The translations under genes and the position numbers were made by a program. Shown piece by piece: positions 1 to 6,239 of a DNA stretch of 21,505 nucleotides. The notes under the pieces were generated by a model, which saw only the letters and a program-made list of their open reading frames with translations, did not search any database and had not been told where the DNA came from. The stretch spans positions 1-21,505 of IMG/VR virus record IMGVR_UViG_3300021389_000184, one strand, 5' to 3'. Source of the DNA: a virus. Each line of letters starts with the position of its first letter. Within the stretch, counting starts at the first letter, position 1.

Positions 1-2
1 AT

Positions 3-140
3 TCAAGGGGTTGTATTCTAGTAGGACAGAAACGTCAACAAGACTTTGTTAGTAATTCATCTTTGGCTATGGATTTACTTATGCAAGAAATTATATATTT
101 GGGGGGAGAAAATATTAAATTAATAATTAAAAATAAATAA
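3..140 (+). CDS. 3' end of a DUF5675-like phage protein (5' truncated)
   Basis: The window opens inside this reading frame, and only about 45 C-terminal residues are visible before TAA at 138-140. The sequence GCILVGQ followed by a short helix (NSSLAMDLLMQEI) resembles the end of DUF5675 proteins, which typically read GCILVG then a Ser-rich helix. DUF5675 proteins are small phage proteins often placed next to holins or other lysis genes, and the next gene here is holin-like. The biochemical role of the family is not well established, and a part in cell-wall degradation is inferred from context. Family assignment rests on a short motif only. Confidence 0.5.
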   Translation, partial: SRGCILVGQKRQQDFVSNSSLAMDLLMQEIIYLGGENIKLIIKNK

Positions 141-141
141 A

Positions 142-330
142 ATGAAAAATTACATTATTACACAACTTCTTACATCTAAGAAGGTATGGTTAGGGCTAGC
201 ATCTATTGTTATTCCTTTAATTGCAAATGCTTTAAATGTAGATGAAGAATCAGTATCTAAAATTTGGTGGTCATTAATCGCTATGCTAGGTGGACAATCA
301 TTCGCAGATTTTGGAAAGTCAAAGAAATAA
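142..330 (+). CDS. Small membrane protein, putative holin
   Basis: This 62-residue protein has two hydrophobic stretches (about residues 13-32 and 41-56) separated by a short acidic loop (NVDEES), with charged ends. Size, the TSKKVWLG opening and the GGQSFADFGK ending resemble small phage membrane proteins usually annotated as holin-like. It follows the DUF5675-like gene by 1 nt, consistent with a lysis cassette. The start lies behind an A-rich leader (AAATAAATAAA) typical of Bacteroidota genes. Holins form inner-membrane lesions that release the endolysin. That function is inferred from size, topology and position, because holins share little sequence. Confidence 0.55.
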   Translation: MKNYIITQLLTSKKVWLGLASIVIPLIANALNVDEESVSKIWWSLIAMLGGQSFADFGKSKK

Positions 331-1039
331 TCGTTATAGATTAAAGCCACACGAGATAGTCGCTTTACAGAAAATGAGAGAGTCTGAAAATCGTAACGTA
401 TTAGTTATAGGAGACTTACACGAACCATTCTGTTTAGACGGCTACCTTGATTGGTGCATAGAACAATACTATGCTTATAAATGTACTGAAGTAGTCTTCA
501 TCGGAGATGTTATAGATAATCATTTTTCAAGCTACCACGAAACCTCAGCTGATGGAATGGGTGGTGCTGATGAATTAGAATTTGCTATTAAACGTATATC
601 AAGGTGGAGAAATGCTTTTCCTAAAGCTACTGTAATCATAGGAAACCATGACAGAATCATTATGCGTAAGGCTCAAACTAGCTCAATACCTAGTAAATGG
701 ATTAAGTCTTATAAAGAAGTATTGGAAACTCCTGATTGGAACTTTGTAGAAAGATATGAAGTAGATAATGTTCAGTATATACATGGAGAAGGTGGTACTG
801 CTAGAACTAAATGTAGAGCTGATATGATGAACACCGTACAAGGACATCTACATACACAATGTTATACAGAGCATTATGTTGGTAAAAAGTTCAGAGTCTT
901 TGGAACTCAGGTTGGCTGTGGAATTAATCACAAAGCATACGCAATGGCTTATGCAAAGTATGGAAAACGTCCTGCAGTTGGTTGTGCAATAGTCTTAAAT
1001 AACGGAAAAACACCCTTAAACCTGTTAATGCCCTTATAA
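290..1039 (+). CDS. Calcineurin-like metallophosphoesterase
   Basis: This 249-residue protein carries the full metal-binding signature of the calcineurin-like superfamily: GDLH (41-44), GDVID (72-76), GNHD (118-121), a HGEGG segment (165-169) and GHLH (185-188). These Asp/His/Asn residues normally hold two metal ions that cleave phosphomonoesters or phosphodiesters. Phage members may act on nucleic acid ends or nucleotides, but no substrate can be assigned. The start at 290 overlaps the holin-like gene by 41 nt in another frame. An alternative ATG at 374 would remove 28 residues, but the segment RYRLKPHEIVALQKMRE before it looks coding. The gene ends before a non-coding gap and a new promoter, so it is probably the last gene of the upstream transcription unit. 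Confidence 0.85.
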   Translation: MDNHSQILESQRNNRYRLKPHEIVALQKMRESENRNVLVIGDLHEPFCLDGYLDWCIEQYYAYKCTEVVFIGDVIDNHFSSYHETSADGMGGADELEFAIKRISRWRNAFPKATVIIGNHDRIIMRKAQTSSIPSKWIKSYKEVLETPDWNFVERYEVDNVQYIHGEGGTARTKCRADMMNTVQGHLHTQCYTEHYVGKKFRVFGTQVGCGINHKAYAMAYAKYGKRPAVGCAIVLNNGKTPLNLLMPL

Positions 1040-1108
1040 TTTTTATGTTTTTTTATATTAATTTACTAGATATAAATGACTATTTTTGTTAAAAAGTTAG
1101 TTTAAAAC

Positions 1109-1139
1109 TTTGTTAATTCAAAAAAAGGTTTTATATTTG
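1109..1139 (+). promoter_or_regulatory. Bacteroidota-type promoter (TTTG-N19-TAnnTTTG)
   Basis: TTTG at 1109-1112 and TATATTTG at 1132-1139 are separated by 19 nt. This is the known Bacteroidota -33/-7 arrangement read by the host primary sigma factor. Transcription should begin a few bases downstream, leaving an AT-rich leader of about 30 nt before the ATG at 1174. It lies in the only sizeable gap near this end (1040-1173) and heads the run of tightly packed small genes that follows, so it is the likely early promoter. No clear terminator hairpin is visible in 1040-1108. Confidence 0.75.
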
Positions 1140-1173
1140 TCATATCAAATTATTAATTAAAACTAAAACTAAG

Positions 1174-1398
1174 ATGGCAAAATTTCGAGTAATCAATCGT
1201 AAAACAAGACAAGAACATATCTTTAATTCAGAAGAAATAAAAAGATTTTTCACTAAGAACCTAATGTCTGATTATGCAATCAGCTCAATAAAGCACGAAA
1301 AAACAAAAAGATATAACTTTATATCAGATATTGTAGTTGGTGTAGCTGCTGTAACTTTAATTATATGGATAACTAATATCGTACTACAATGGAATTAA
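1174..1398 (+). CDS. Small protein with C-terminal membrane segment, unknown
   Basis: I do not recognise this 74-residue protein. Residues 1-47 are basic and polar, and residues 48-72 form one hydrophobic helix (DIVVGVAAVTLIIWITNIVL), suggesting a single-pass membrane protein with a cytoplasmic N terminus. It is the first gene after the consensus Bacteroidota promoter, so it should be among the earliest expressed. First-expressed small membrane proteins in phages sometimes act in host takeover or superinfection exclusion, but nothing in the sequence shows this. Its stop overlaps the next start by 1 nt (TAATG). Confidence 0.6.
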   Translation: MAKFRVINRKTRQEHIFNSEEIKRFFTKNLMSDYAISSIKHEKTKRYNFISDIVVGVAAVTLIIWITNIVLQWN

Positions 1399-1727
1399 TG
1401 GCAACAGATTTCCATTTCTATGACAATGGTAAATTCAATACTGAAATTAATTGGGATAGTTTAACTCAATCCTTTAGTAATGATATAAAACAGGTTAGCA
1501 CTAAGATTAGGGTGTATGGTACAGAAGAACAAATTGATAAAGCACTAGATGATTATATAGAAAATACAGGTTTGAATTTAGATGAAGCTTATGACCTATG
1601 TGCAGACCCTGTTGGTTCATTTCATTACAATGCAGATTATAATGTTAGAGTAAATAAAAAGCTAAAGGAACTAAATCAATTATATTTAGAACGAAATAGC
1701 AAAGTATTAATTATAAATTTAAGATAA
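1398..1727 (+). CDS. Hypothetical early protein
   Basis: This is an unrecognised 109-residue, mostly acidic protein (MATDFHFYDNGKF start) with a predicted helical middle (EEQIDKALDDYIENTG) and a basic C-terminal stretch. I chose ATG 1398 because it forms a TAATG stop-start overlap with the previous gene, the same coupling used at 1727. An in-frame ATG at 1389 would add three residues. No membrane segment, Cys cluster or catalytic motif is visible. It sits in the early operon ahead of replication genes. Confidence 0.6.
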   Translation: MATDFHFYDNGKFNTEINWDSLTQSFSNDIKQVSTKIRVYGTEEQIDKALDDYIENTGLNLDEAYDLCADPVGSFHYNADYNVRVNKKLKELNQLYLERNSKVLIINLR

Positions 1728-1927
1728 TGTCAGAACTAATACATAAAAGAATGAATGATATTAATACATTCCAAGCACACGAAAATGAAGTTTATTTAAG
1801 AGGAACAGATGAATATGGTAATGACTTTCTAATTTGTTTTGACTCTTACAACTTTATAGAATGGATTGATGAAGAACAATTAGAATATATAAAACAACAA
1901 TTAACTAAATACATAAACGAAAAATGA
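1727..1927 (+). CDS. Small acidic hypothetical protein
   Basis: This 66-residue protein starts in a TAATG overlap with the preceding gene and ends in an ATGA overlap with the next, so it is firmly embedded in the operon. The central part (EVYLRGTDEYGNDFLICFDS) looks like two beta strands joined by a turn, followed by a C-terminal helix rich in Glu, Gln and Lys. No known domain is recognised. Its position beside the putative annealing and SSB-like genes suggests an accessory early role, but no function is shown. Confidence 0.6.
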   Translation: MSELIHKRMNDINTFQAHENEVYLRGTDEYGNDFLICFDSYNFIEWIDEEQLEYIKQQLTKYINEK

Positions 1928-2316
1928 AAACAGAGATTTTGAAGGAAAAGTACATTAAGTACAATTTAACTAAAGATGATGTCTTTAAGCATCAGCACTA
2001 CATTATTATTACACGTAGTGGTATTGATAAGATACAAGCACTTGAAAGCATTCATATTGACTATGATGTTATTAATTGTGAGAAAGACTTTTGTGTAGTT
2101 AAAGCAAACGCAAGAAAAGAAGGTACTGCAATACAGACTTTTGGTTCAGCACTTAAAGGTGCAGGATTTAAAGATGGTAATACAAATACTTGGTACGTAA
2201 TGGAAATGGCAGAGAAACGAGCAATGTCAAGAGCTGTACTAAAACTTACAGGGTTCTATGAACTTGGAGTATTTGGAGAAGATGAAGCAGAAGATTTTAA
2301 AAAGAGTAATAATTAA
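1924..2316 (+). CDS. Putative single-strand annealing/recombination protein
   Basis: This protein has 130 residues. The C-terminal part (91-125) contains YVMEMAEKRAMSRAVLKLTGF followed by an acidic tail. This resembles the pattern at the end of Erf/Rad52-like phage annealing proteins, where an AE-x-RA-x2-RA helix precedes a Gly. The N-terminal part is a mixed strand-helix fold with no clear motif. The neighbour immediately downstream encodes an SSB-like protein, the usual partner of annealing proteins, and NinG lies in the same operon. The protein is shorter than typical Erf or RecT proteins (about 200-300 residues), so this may be a minimal or different family. The assignment is an inference from motif shape and context. 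Confidence 0.4.
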   Translation: MKTEILKEKYIKYNLTKDDVFKHQHYIIITRSGIDKIQALESIHIDYDVINCEKDFCVVKANARKEGTAIQTFGSALKGAGFKDGNTNTWYVMEMAEKRAMSRAVLKLTGFYELGVFGEDEAEDFKKSNN

Positions 2317-2330
2317 ATAAATAAATAAAA

Positions 2331-2654
2331 ATGGAAGTAAAAGGAAAATTAGTTAAGTTTCTAAACTTAGAAACAGGAACAAGTAAGTCAGGAAAAGAAT
2401 GGCAAAAGCAAACAGTTGTTATTGATACAGGCAATGAATTTAATAACTTAATAGCAGTAAGTGCTTTTGGTGATAAAGTTGAACGAATGAATAAATTAGA
2501 AGAAGGTACGACAGTAGCTATTCTTTGTAATGTCTATTCAAGAGAATACAATGGAAAGTATTATCATAATATAGATGGTTACCATTTCGTACAACAGAGT
2601 AATAACACTGAAGTAAATGTAGATGTAGATACTTCTGAAGATTTACCATTTTAA
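2331..2654 (+). CDS. DUF3127-like single-stranded DNA-binding protein
   Basis: This 107-residue protein opens MEVKGKLVKFLNLETGTSKSG and continues with KEWQKQ, the FGDKVE turn and SREYNGKYYHNI. This is the pattern of DUF3127, an OB-fold family common in Bacteroidota and their phages. The C terminus, DTSEDLPF, matches the acidic, Phe-ended tail that bacterial SSBs use to recruit replication and repair proteins. Together these support binding and protection of single-stranded phage DNA. The gene has its own A-rich leader (repeated TAAA) and is followed after 1 nt by the DnaA-like gene. The fold is established for the family; partner recruitment is inferred from the tail. Confidence 0.8.
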   Translation: MEVKGKLVKFLNLETGTSKSGKEWQKQTVVIDTGNEFNNLIAVSAFGDKVERMNKLEEGTTVAILCNVYSREYNGKYYHNIDGYHFVQQSNNTEVNVDVDTSEDLPF

Positions 2655-2655
2655 G

Positions 2656-3165
2656 ATGACTGAAGAATTAAACTTTAAAGCTATATGCGACCTTACTACT
2701 AGAGTAGTAGGGTTGCCTAGTGGCTGTTTATCTTTAAAAAATAGAGAAAGGGAATTGCAGACTGCTCGTTCAGTAGCAGGTTATATTGGATTGATTGAAG
2801 AAAATATAGACAGGAATGTAATTGCTAAAGTATTAAATAGAGATAGAACAGCTACATATCATTATGAAAGGACTCACGATAAGAACTTTAAGCATTGTAA
2901 AATATATAGAAACACTTTTACAAAAGTTTATAAGGAGTACAAAGATATTGATGGACAAAAAGATATATTTATCAATAATAGACAGATGAGAAATCACCTA
3001 TTGCAAAATAAAGTGATGGAATCTAAAGATTCTGATGTTAAATTAATGGTAGAAAGTGGTAGAGCTAAATGTACTATTCATACTTCTTACTTAGATTTTT
3101 CTAATCAAATAGAAAATATTAAGTTAGCAATGAGGAATTACCATTTTAAAATTGATATTATATGA
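2656..3165 (+). CDS. DnaA domain IV-like DNA-binding protein
   Basis: This protein has 169 residues. Residues 29-72 resemble the DNA-binding domain IV of DnaA: a basic RERELQTARSVAGY helix, a middle helix, then LNRDRTATYHYE, corresponding to the DnaA signature where Asp-His-Thr/Ser precedes a recognition helix. The AAA+ ATPase part of DnaA is absent. The remaining C-terminal 95 residues are basic and unrecognised. It lies between an SSB-like gene and a replication initiator gene and overlaps the latter by 4 nt. A role in binding the phage origin, or in mimicking or competing with host DnaA, is plausible but inferred. Confidence 0.6.
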   Translation: MTEELNFKAICDLTTRVVGLPSGCLSLKNRERELQTARSVAGYIGLIEENIDRNVIAKVLNRDRTATYHYERTHDKNFKHCKIYRNTFTKVYKEYKDIDGQKDIFINNRQMRNHLLQNKVMESKDSDVKLMVESGRAKCTIHTSYLDFSNQIENIKLAMRNYHFKIDII

Positions 3166-3806
3166 AAAACCTATTAAGCAGTACTGCATTTCTAGTATTA
3201 AATAAAGAATTGGCTAGGAAGATAGGTTTAAAGGAAGCTATAATGTTAGCAGATTTAATTAGCAAGGAAGAATACTTTATTTCAAAAGGAATGACTGATG
3301 GTTGGTTTTTTAATACTGAAGCAAATATAGAAGCTGACACTACACTAAACCCATATAATCAAAGAAAGTGTCTTAAAACACTTAAAAAGTATGAAATAAT
3401 AGAAACTAAGCGTAAAGGTATACCTGCAAAACAATACTTTAAAATAAATGAATATCAAGTCCTTCAAATTTTAAACAACTTGTTAGATAAAAATTTAACA
3501 ACTATTAATAAGAATAAAGAAATAATAATAAATAATAATATATCTAATAGGAAGAATGATTTTGTTTTTGAGGTTTTAACTTTTGATTATGAAGAAAGTA
3601 TATTAAATGCCTTTATAGATTATTGGACTGAACCAAATAAGTCAAATACAAAAATGAAATTCGAGTTAAACAAAACTTGGAAGACAGGATTAAGATTAAA
3701 GACGTGGGTAACTAATCAAAAGAAATGGGATAAACCTAAGCCAAAGGGAACTTCTAAATTAGATGCTCAGATTAATGAATGGCAAAAAGCAAAGAACTTA
3801 ATATGA
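3162..3806 (+). CDS. Phage replication initiator, winged-helix type
   Basis: This 214-residue protein is built like phage replisome organisers. Residues 1-105 form a winged-helix DNA-binding region (LNKELARKIGLKEAIMLADLI, then GWFFNTEANIEADTTL, a helix with QRKCLKTLKK and the wing KRKGIPAKQYFKI). A very Asn/Lys/Ile-rich linker (about 106-135) follows, then a C-terminal segment (about 150-214) with FIDYWTEPNKS and a basic end. Such proteins bind the phage origin and help load the host helicase. The linker codons form the most AT-rich stretch of the gene, recalling lambda O, where the origin lies inside the initiator gene. It overlaps its neighbours by 4 nt on both sides. Confidence 0.7.
   Translation: MKNLLSSTAFLVLNKELARKIGLKEAIMLADLISKEEYFISKGMTDGWFFNTEANIEADTTLNPYNQRKCLKTLKKYEIIETKRKGIPAKQYFKINEYQVLQILNNLLDKNLTTINKNKEIIINNNISNRKNDFVFEVLTFDYEESILNAFIDYWTEPNKSNTKMKFELNKTWKTGLRLKTWVTNQKKWDKPKPKGTSKLDAQINEWQKAKNLI
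3487..3550. other. Candidate AT-rich replication origin inside initiator gene
   Basis: This stretch encodes the low-complexity linker of the replication initiator and consists almost only of A and T, with repeated AATAATAAT units. In lambda-like phages the origin lies in the matching place within gene O. No convincing longer iterons are seen on either side, so this is a positional and compositional inference only. Confidence 0.25.
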
Positions 3807-3985
3807 AATTAACAGATTATGAATTAGAAGATGTAAAATCTTGGGATTATCCTGACTTTTGTGATGCATTTATAAGTTATGCAGAAGATGAGAATGGTAA
3901 TGAAATGACTGAAGAACAAATACAAGAATGGACAGAAAACAATGAAGAAGAATTTTATGAAATGATATTAAATAATTTAAGATGA
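3803..3985 (+). CDS. Small acidic hypothetical protein
   Basis: This is a 60-residue, strongly acidic protein containing WDYPDFCDAFISYAEDENGNEMTEEQ and a Glu-rich helix. I chose ATG 3803 because it forms an ATGA overlap with the stop of the initiator gene. An upstream in-frame ATG at 3779 would give a 28-nt overlap. The DYPDFCDAFI-x-A pattern followed by a TEEQ helix recurs, as far as I recall, in small uncharacterised phage proteins from marine hosts. High negative charge would fit a DNA mimic or protein-binding adaptor, but no function can be assigned. Confidence 0.6.
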   Translation: MKLTDYELEDVKSWDYPDFCDAFISYAEDENGNEMTEEQIQEWTENNEEEFYEMILNNLR

Positions 3986-4350
3986 AACCACTAAAACAAG
4001 AGAATATACAAGAGCTAACTGAGAAAGTCCTAGACTTAGTAGCAAAGACATCAGTAGAAATAGGACACAGAACACAAGCAGACACATTAGCAAGTCTTAG
4101 TAAGATATTTGCACAAGACTTAATACAAGAGAAAAGATTTGGAAATATGACTTGGAATCAAGTTGTAGATGCTTTTCATCAGGGTGTTAGGTTTGGTAAA
4201 GATGAACCATTCCTAAACATTAGAACTTTTTACAAATGGTGTTATGCTCAAAAACAACTTATAGACAATGCATATTATGAAGTGCATACATTAGGAAAGC
4301 CAAAAGGAAAAACCTTATGGTATCAAGAACCACTAAAACTTTTAAAATGA
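3982..4350 (+). CDS. Hypothetical protein of replication region
   Basis: This 122-residue, probably all-helical protein contains TWNQVVDAFHQGVRFGKDEPF followed by NIRTFYKWCYAQKQLIDNAYY. It overlaps the genes on each side by 4 nt. The combination of an N-terminal helical domain and a conserved NIRTFYKW segment recalls uncharacterised phage proteins near helicase-loader or initiator genes, and position would fit a primosomal accessory factor. No nucleotide-binding motif is visible, so no function is assigned. Confidence 0.6.
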   Translation: MKPLKQENIQELTEKVLDLVAKTSVEIGHRTQADTLASLSKIFAQDLIQEKRFGNMTWNQVVDAFHQGVRFGKDEPFLNIRTFYKWCYAQKQLIDNAYYEVHTLGKPKGKTLWYQEPLKLLK

Positions 4351-4541
4351 AAAAAACAAATGATGAACGAATTAAAATATTGAGAGACAATATTCCAGAA
4401 TTTGATATGGCTTTACATATTAATAAATCTAATGTAGAAAAATTAGAATGGTATGATAATTTTGTAGACTATCTACAAGAACTAAATCCTAATTTATACA
4501 ATGATGCTTGTGAATATGCAGATAATAAAAAATCATTATGA
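4347..4541 (+). CDS. Hypothetical protein
   Basis: This is an unrecognised 64-residue protein, predicted mainly helical, with a basic start and an acidic, aromatic centre (EWYDNFVDYLQELNP). The start at 4347 gives an ATGA overlap with the preceding stop. An in-frame ATG at 4317 would give a 34-nt overlap and is less likely, because every other early junction uses a short overlap. It couples to the next gene by another ATGA overlap. Confidence 0.55.
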   Translation: MKKTNDERIKILRDNIPEFDMALHINKSNVEKLEWYDNFVDYLQELNPNLYNDACEYADNKKSL

Positions 4542-4816
4542 AAACTATTAAAATCACATCAGGAGAAGTGAAAAGTCAATCAGATGCTATTCTATGGCAC
4601 TTGAAAAAATATGGAAGCATAACGAGTTATGAAGCTATTAAAGAATATGGAGCAACTAGACTTTCGGCTATTATATTCAATCATAGAAAAGAAGGATATG
4701 ATATAAGCAGTATGCCTTTAGTTAAAAAAACTAGATTCGGTAGGAATACTACAATTGCTAAATATATATATGTAGCACCACCTGCTCAATTAATACAGGA
4801 AGTCTTATGGGATTAA
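4538..4816 (+). CDS. HTH_39-type winged helix-turn-helix protein
   Basis: This 92-residue protein has one clear domain at residues 14-57: SQSDAILWHLKKYGSITSYEAIKEYG followed by ATRLSAIIFNHRKEGYDI. This is the HTH_39 pattern, in which the recognition helix follows an EA-x5-G turn and a TRLSA segment leads into the wing. Such proteins are common in phages between replication genes and ninG-like genes and probably bind DNA as small regulators or accessory factors. It overlaps ninG by 10 nt. DNA binding is supported by the family; its target is unknown. Confidence 0.7.
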   Translation: MKTIKITSGEVKSQSDAILWHLKKYGSITSYEAIKEYGATRLSAIIFNHRKEGYDISSMPLVKKTRFGRNTTIAKYIYVAPPAQLIQEVLWD

Positions 4817-5220
4817 AATCGATAAGCAAACTAAAGAAAGAACTTGATAAGTGGTTTAGTCTTTATATAAGACTTAGAGATGCTACATCAGAAGGTATGG
4901 TACAATGTATTACTTGTGGATGTATTAAAAATTATAAGCAAGGTATGCAGAACGGACATTTTCAAAGTAGAAGTCATTTAGCTACAAGATTTGATGAACA
5001 AAATTGTCAGCCACAATGTGTAGGTTGTAATATGTTTAAACAAGGAGAACAATATAAATTCTCAATAGCATTAGACTCAAAATATGGAGAAGGTACTGCA
5101 AAAGAATTAGAGTTTAAAGCAAGACAAATAACTAAATTTACTAGAGTTGATTATGATGAAAACATAACTTATTACAAATCAGCTGTTCATAACTTAAAAA
5201 AAGAAAAAGGAATAGAATAA
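4807..5220 (+). CDS. ninG: NinG-like recombination nuclease (Rap)
   Basis: This 137-residue protein matches lambda NinG (Rap): a basic N-terminal helix, then C34-x2-C37, the NGHFQSRSHLATRFDEQN segment (49-66) and C67-x3-C71-x2-C74. These Cys and His residues form a zinc-bound HNH-like core. Rap resolves branched recombination intermediates such as Holliday junctions and D-loops in lambda. Its presence with an SSB-like gene and a possible annealing protein suggests a phage recombination set. It is shorter than lambda NinG (about 200 residues) because the N-terminal extension is missing. It is the last gene before a 21-nt gap holding a weak -7-like element. Confidence 0.85.
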   Translation: MGLKSISKLKKELDKWFSLYIRLRDATSEGMVQCITCGCIKNYKQGMQNGHFQSRSHLATRFDEQNCQPQCVGCNMFKQGEQYKFSIALDSKYGEGTAKELEFKARQITKFTRVDYDENITYYKSAVHNLKKEKGIE

Positions 5221-5241
5221 AAATTTTCTTACATTTGAAAA

Positions 5242-5598
5242 ATGATTGAACCAATCTTTTCAAGCCAAGAACACAAAGCAACATTAGAAGTTTATATTAA
5301 AATGTGTAAGGAGTTTGCAAAAGATATAAGCAGTAAAACAAAATATAATAATTATCTAGATGTTGTATCAGTTATATTTGAATATCACAATGGTTATGGT
5401 GAAGGAGTTAAAGAAAACAACTTTTATGATTGGCTAATGGTAATACCAATTAATTTATCAGTAGCAACAAATGGGTTCTTTGCAGGTATAGAAACACAAC
5501 GTAACAGAGCAGTCATCAGAGCGTATAAGGTAGTTCTTGAAGAAATGCTTCAGGAAACAGTAGACAGATTAAGTTTATTAGAAACTACAAATGAATAA
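5242..5598 (+). CDS. Hypothetical protein upstream of sigma-like gene
   Basis: This is an unrecognised 118-residue protein, mostly helical. The centre has alternating aromatic and acidic residues (FEYHNGYGEGVKENNFYDW), and the C-terminal half is a long amphipathic helix (AVIRAYKVVLEEMLQETVDRL). It overlaps the sigma-like gene by 8 nt, so the two may act together. TACATTTG at 5230-5237 matches the Bacteroidota -7 element and would start transcription within a few bases of this ATG, but the -33 partner is missing. Confidence 0.6.
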   Translation: MIEPIFSSQEHKATLEVYIKMCKEFAKDISSKTKYNNYLDVVSVIFEYHNGYGEGVKENNFYDWLMVIPINLSVATNGFFAGIETQRNRAVIRAYKVVLEEMLQETVDRLSLLETTNE

Positions 5599-6187
5599 GA
5601 TATATCTTGAAATAGCTAAACTTACTGATAAGTTCAGGACAATGTCTTATGGATTAACAAAAGATGAAAACAAAATAAACGAAGCAGTACAAGAATTGAT
5701 GTTGTATTTTATGCAAATGAACCCTACGACATTAAAGTCTATTTATGATAAAGATGGTGTTGAGGGATTAACAAGATATGGAGCAGTAGCACTAAGGAGA
5801 GCATTGACAAGTAAGAGAAGTAATTTTTATTATAAGTATGAAAAGTATTACACACATATTGATAGCTTTAATAACTATGTTTCTTTGTCTAACAATAATT
5901 TTAATTATGAAAATAATAGTACTCATTATAGGGGGTTATCAAACATACCGAATCCTGAAGAAACATTTATTTGGACAAAACTAGAACAGGTGGATAAAGA
6001 ATTAGATAAGTTGAATTGGTACGATAGGGAATTATTTAAATTATACTATTACGAAGAAGGAAGTACATTAGACTCACTTGCTCATAAGACTAAGATAAGT
6101 AGGAATAGCTTATTTACAACAATAGACAAAGTAAGAACAATACTAAAAAATGAATTAAATGAAGATGTATTATCCTGTAAAGAATGA
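5591..6187 (+). CDS. Sigma factor-like protein (region 4-like HTH)
   Basis: This protein has 198 residues. The C-terminal part (121-190) reads like sigma-70 region 4: LEQVDKELDKLNWYDRELFKLYY, then STLDSLAHKTKISRNSLFTTIDKVRTIL, a helix-turn-helix at about residues 158-184. The N-terminal 90 residues are helical (DENKINEAVQELMLYFM) and could correspond to a divergent region 2. The middle is Asn/Tyr-rich. Phage proteins of this shape can redirect host RNA polymerase to later genes. A repeated TCTATTATAT element upstream of later genes is a candidate target. The region 4 likeness is visible; promoter recognition is inferred. Confidence 0.6.
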   Translation: MNKIYLEIAKLTDKFRTMSYGLTKDENKINEAVQELMLYFMQMNPTTLKSIYDKDGVEGLTRYGAVALRRALTSKRSNFYYKYEKYYTHIDSFNNYVSLSNNNFNYENNSTHYRGLSNIPNPEETFIWTKLEQVDKELDKLNWYDRELFKLYYYEEGSTLDSLAHKTKISRNSLFTTIDKVRTILKNELNEDVLSCKE

Positions 6188-6239
6188 TAGTTTTGTAATG
6201 ATGTTTGGCTTTAGACATCCTGATTGGAGAAAAAAATGA
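6159..6239 (+). CDS. Possible 26-residue small protein
   Basis: A short frame begins at ATG 6159 inside the 3' end of the sigma-like gene and ends with TGA at 6237-6239, forming an ATGA overlap with the methyltransferase ATG at 6236. It would encode a small basic-aromatic peptide ending FGFRHPDWRKK. The perfect 4-nt coupling is the junction type used by most genes here and would otherwise leave a 48-nt gap. It may be a real small gene or simply a frame that delivers ribosomes to the methyltransferase start. Short length makes this uncertain. Confidence 0.35.
   Translation: MKMYYPVKNDSFVMMFGFRHPDWRKK

Noticed and set aside
94-101. TATATTTG as a second Bacteroidota promoter before the holin-like gene
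   Set aside because: The nearest upstream TTTG (62-65) is 28 nt away, too far for a -33 element, and the site lies in coding sequence.
3501-3545. AATAAT repeats as a CRISPR-like or tandem repeat array
   Set aside because: The units are simple AT-rich low-complexity sequence without spacers and are explained by Asn/Ile/Lys codons.
3803-3985. Small acidic protein as an anti-CRISPR or DNA mimic
   Set aside because: Acidity alone is not evidence. There is no associated regulator gene and it is embedded among replication genes.
6224-6235. TTG start for the methyltransferase
   Set aside because: The ATG at 6236 gives the typical ATGA overlap and the four extra residues have no motif.
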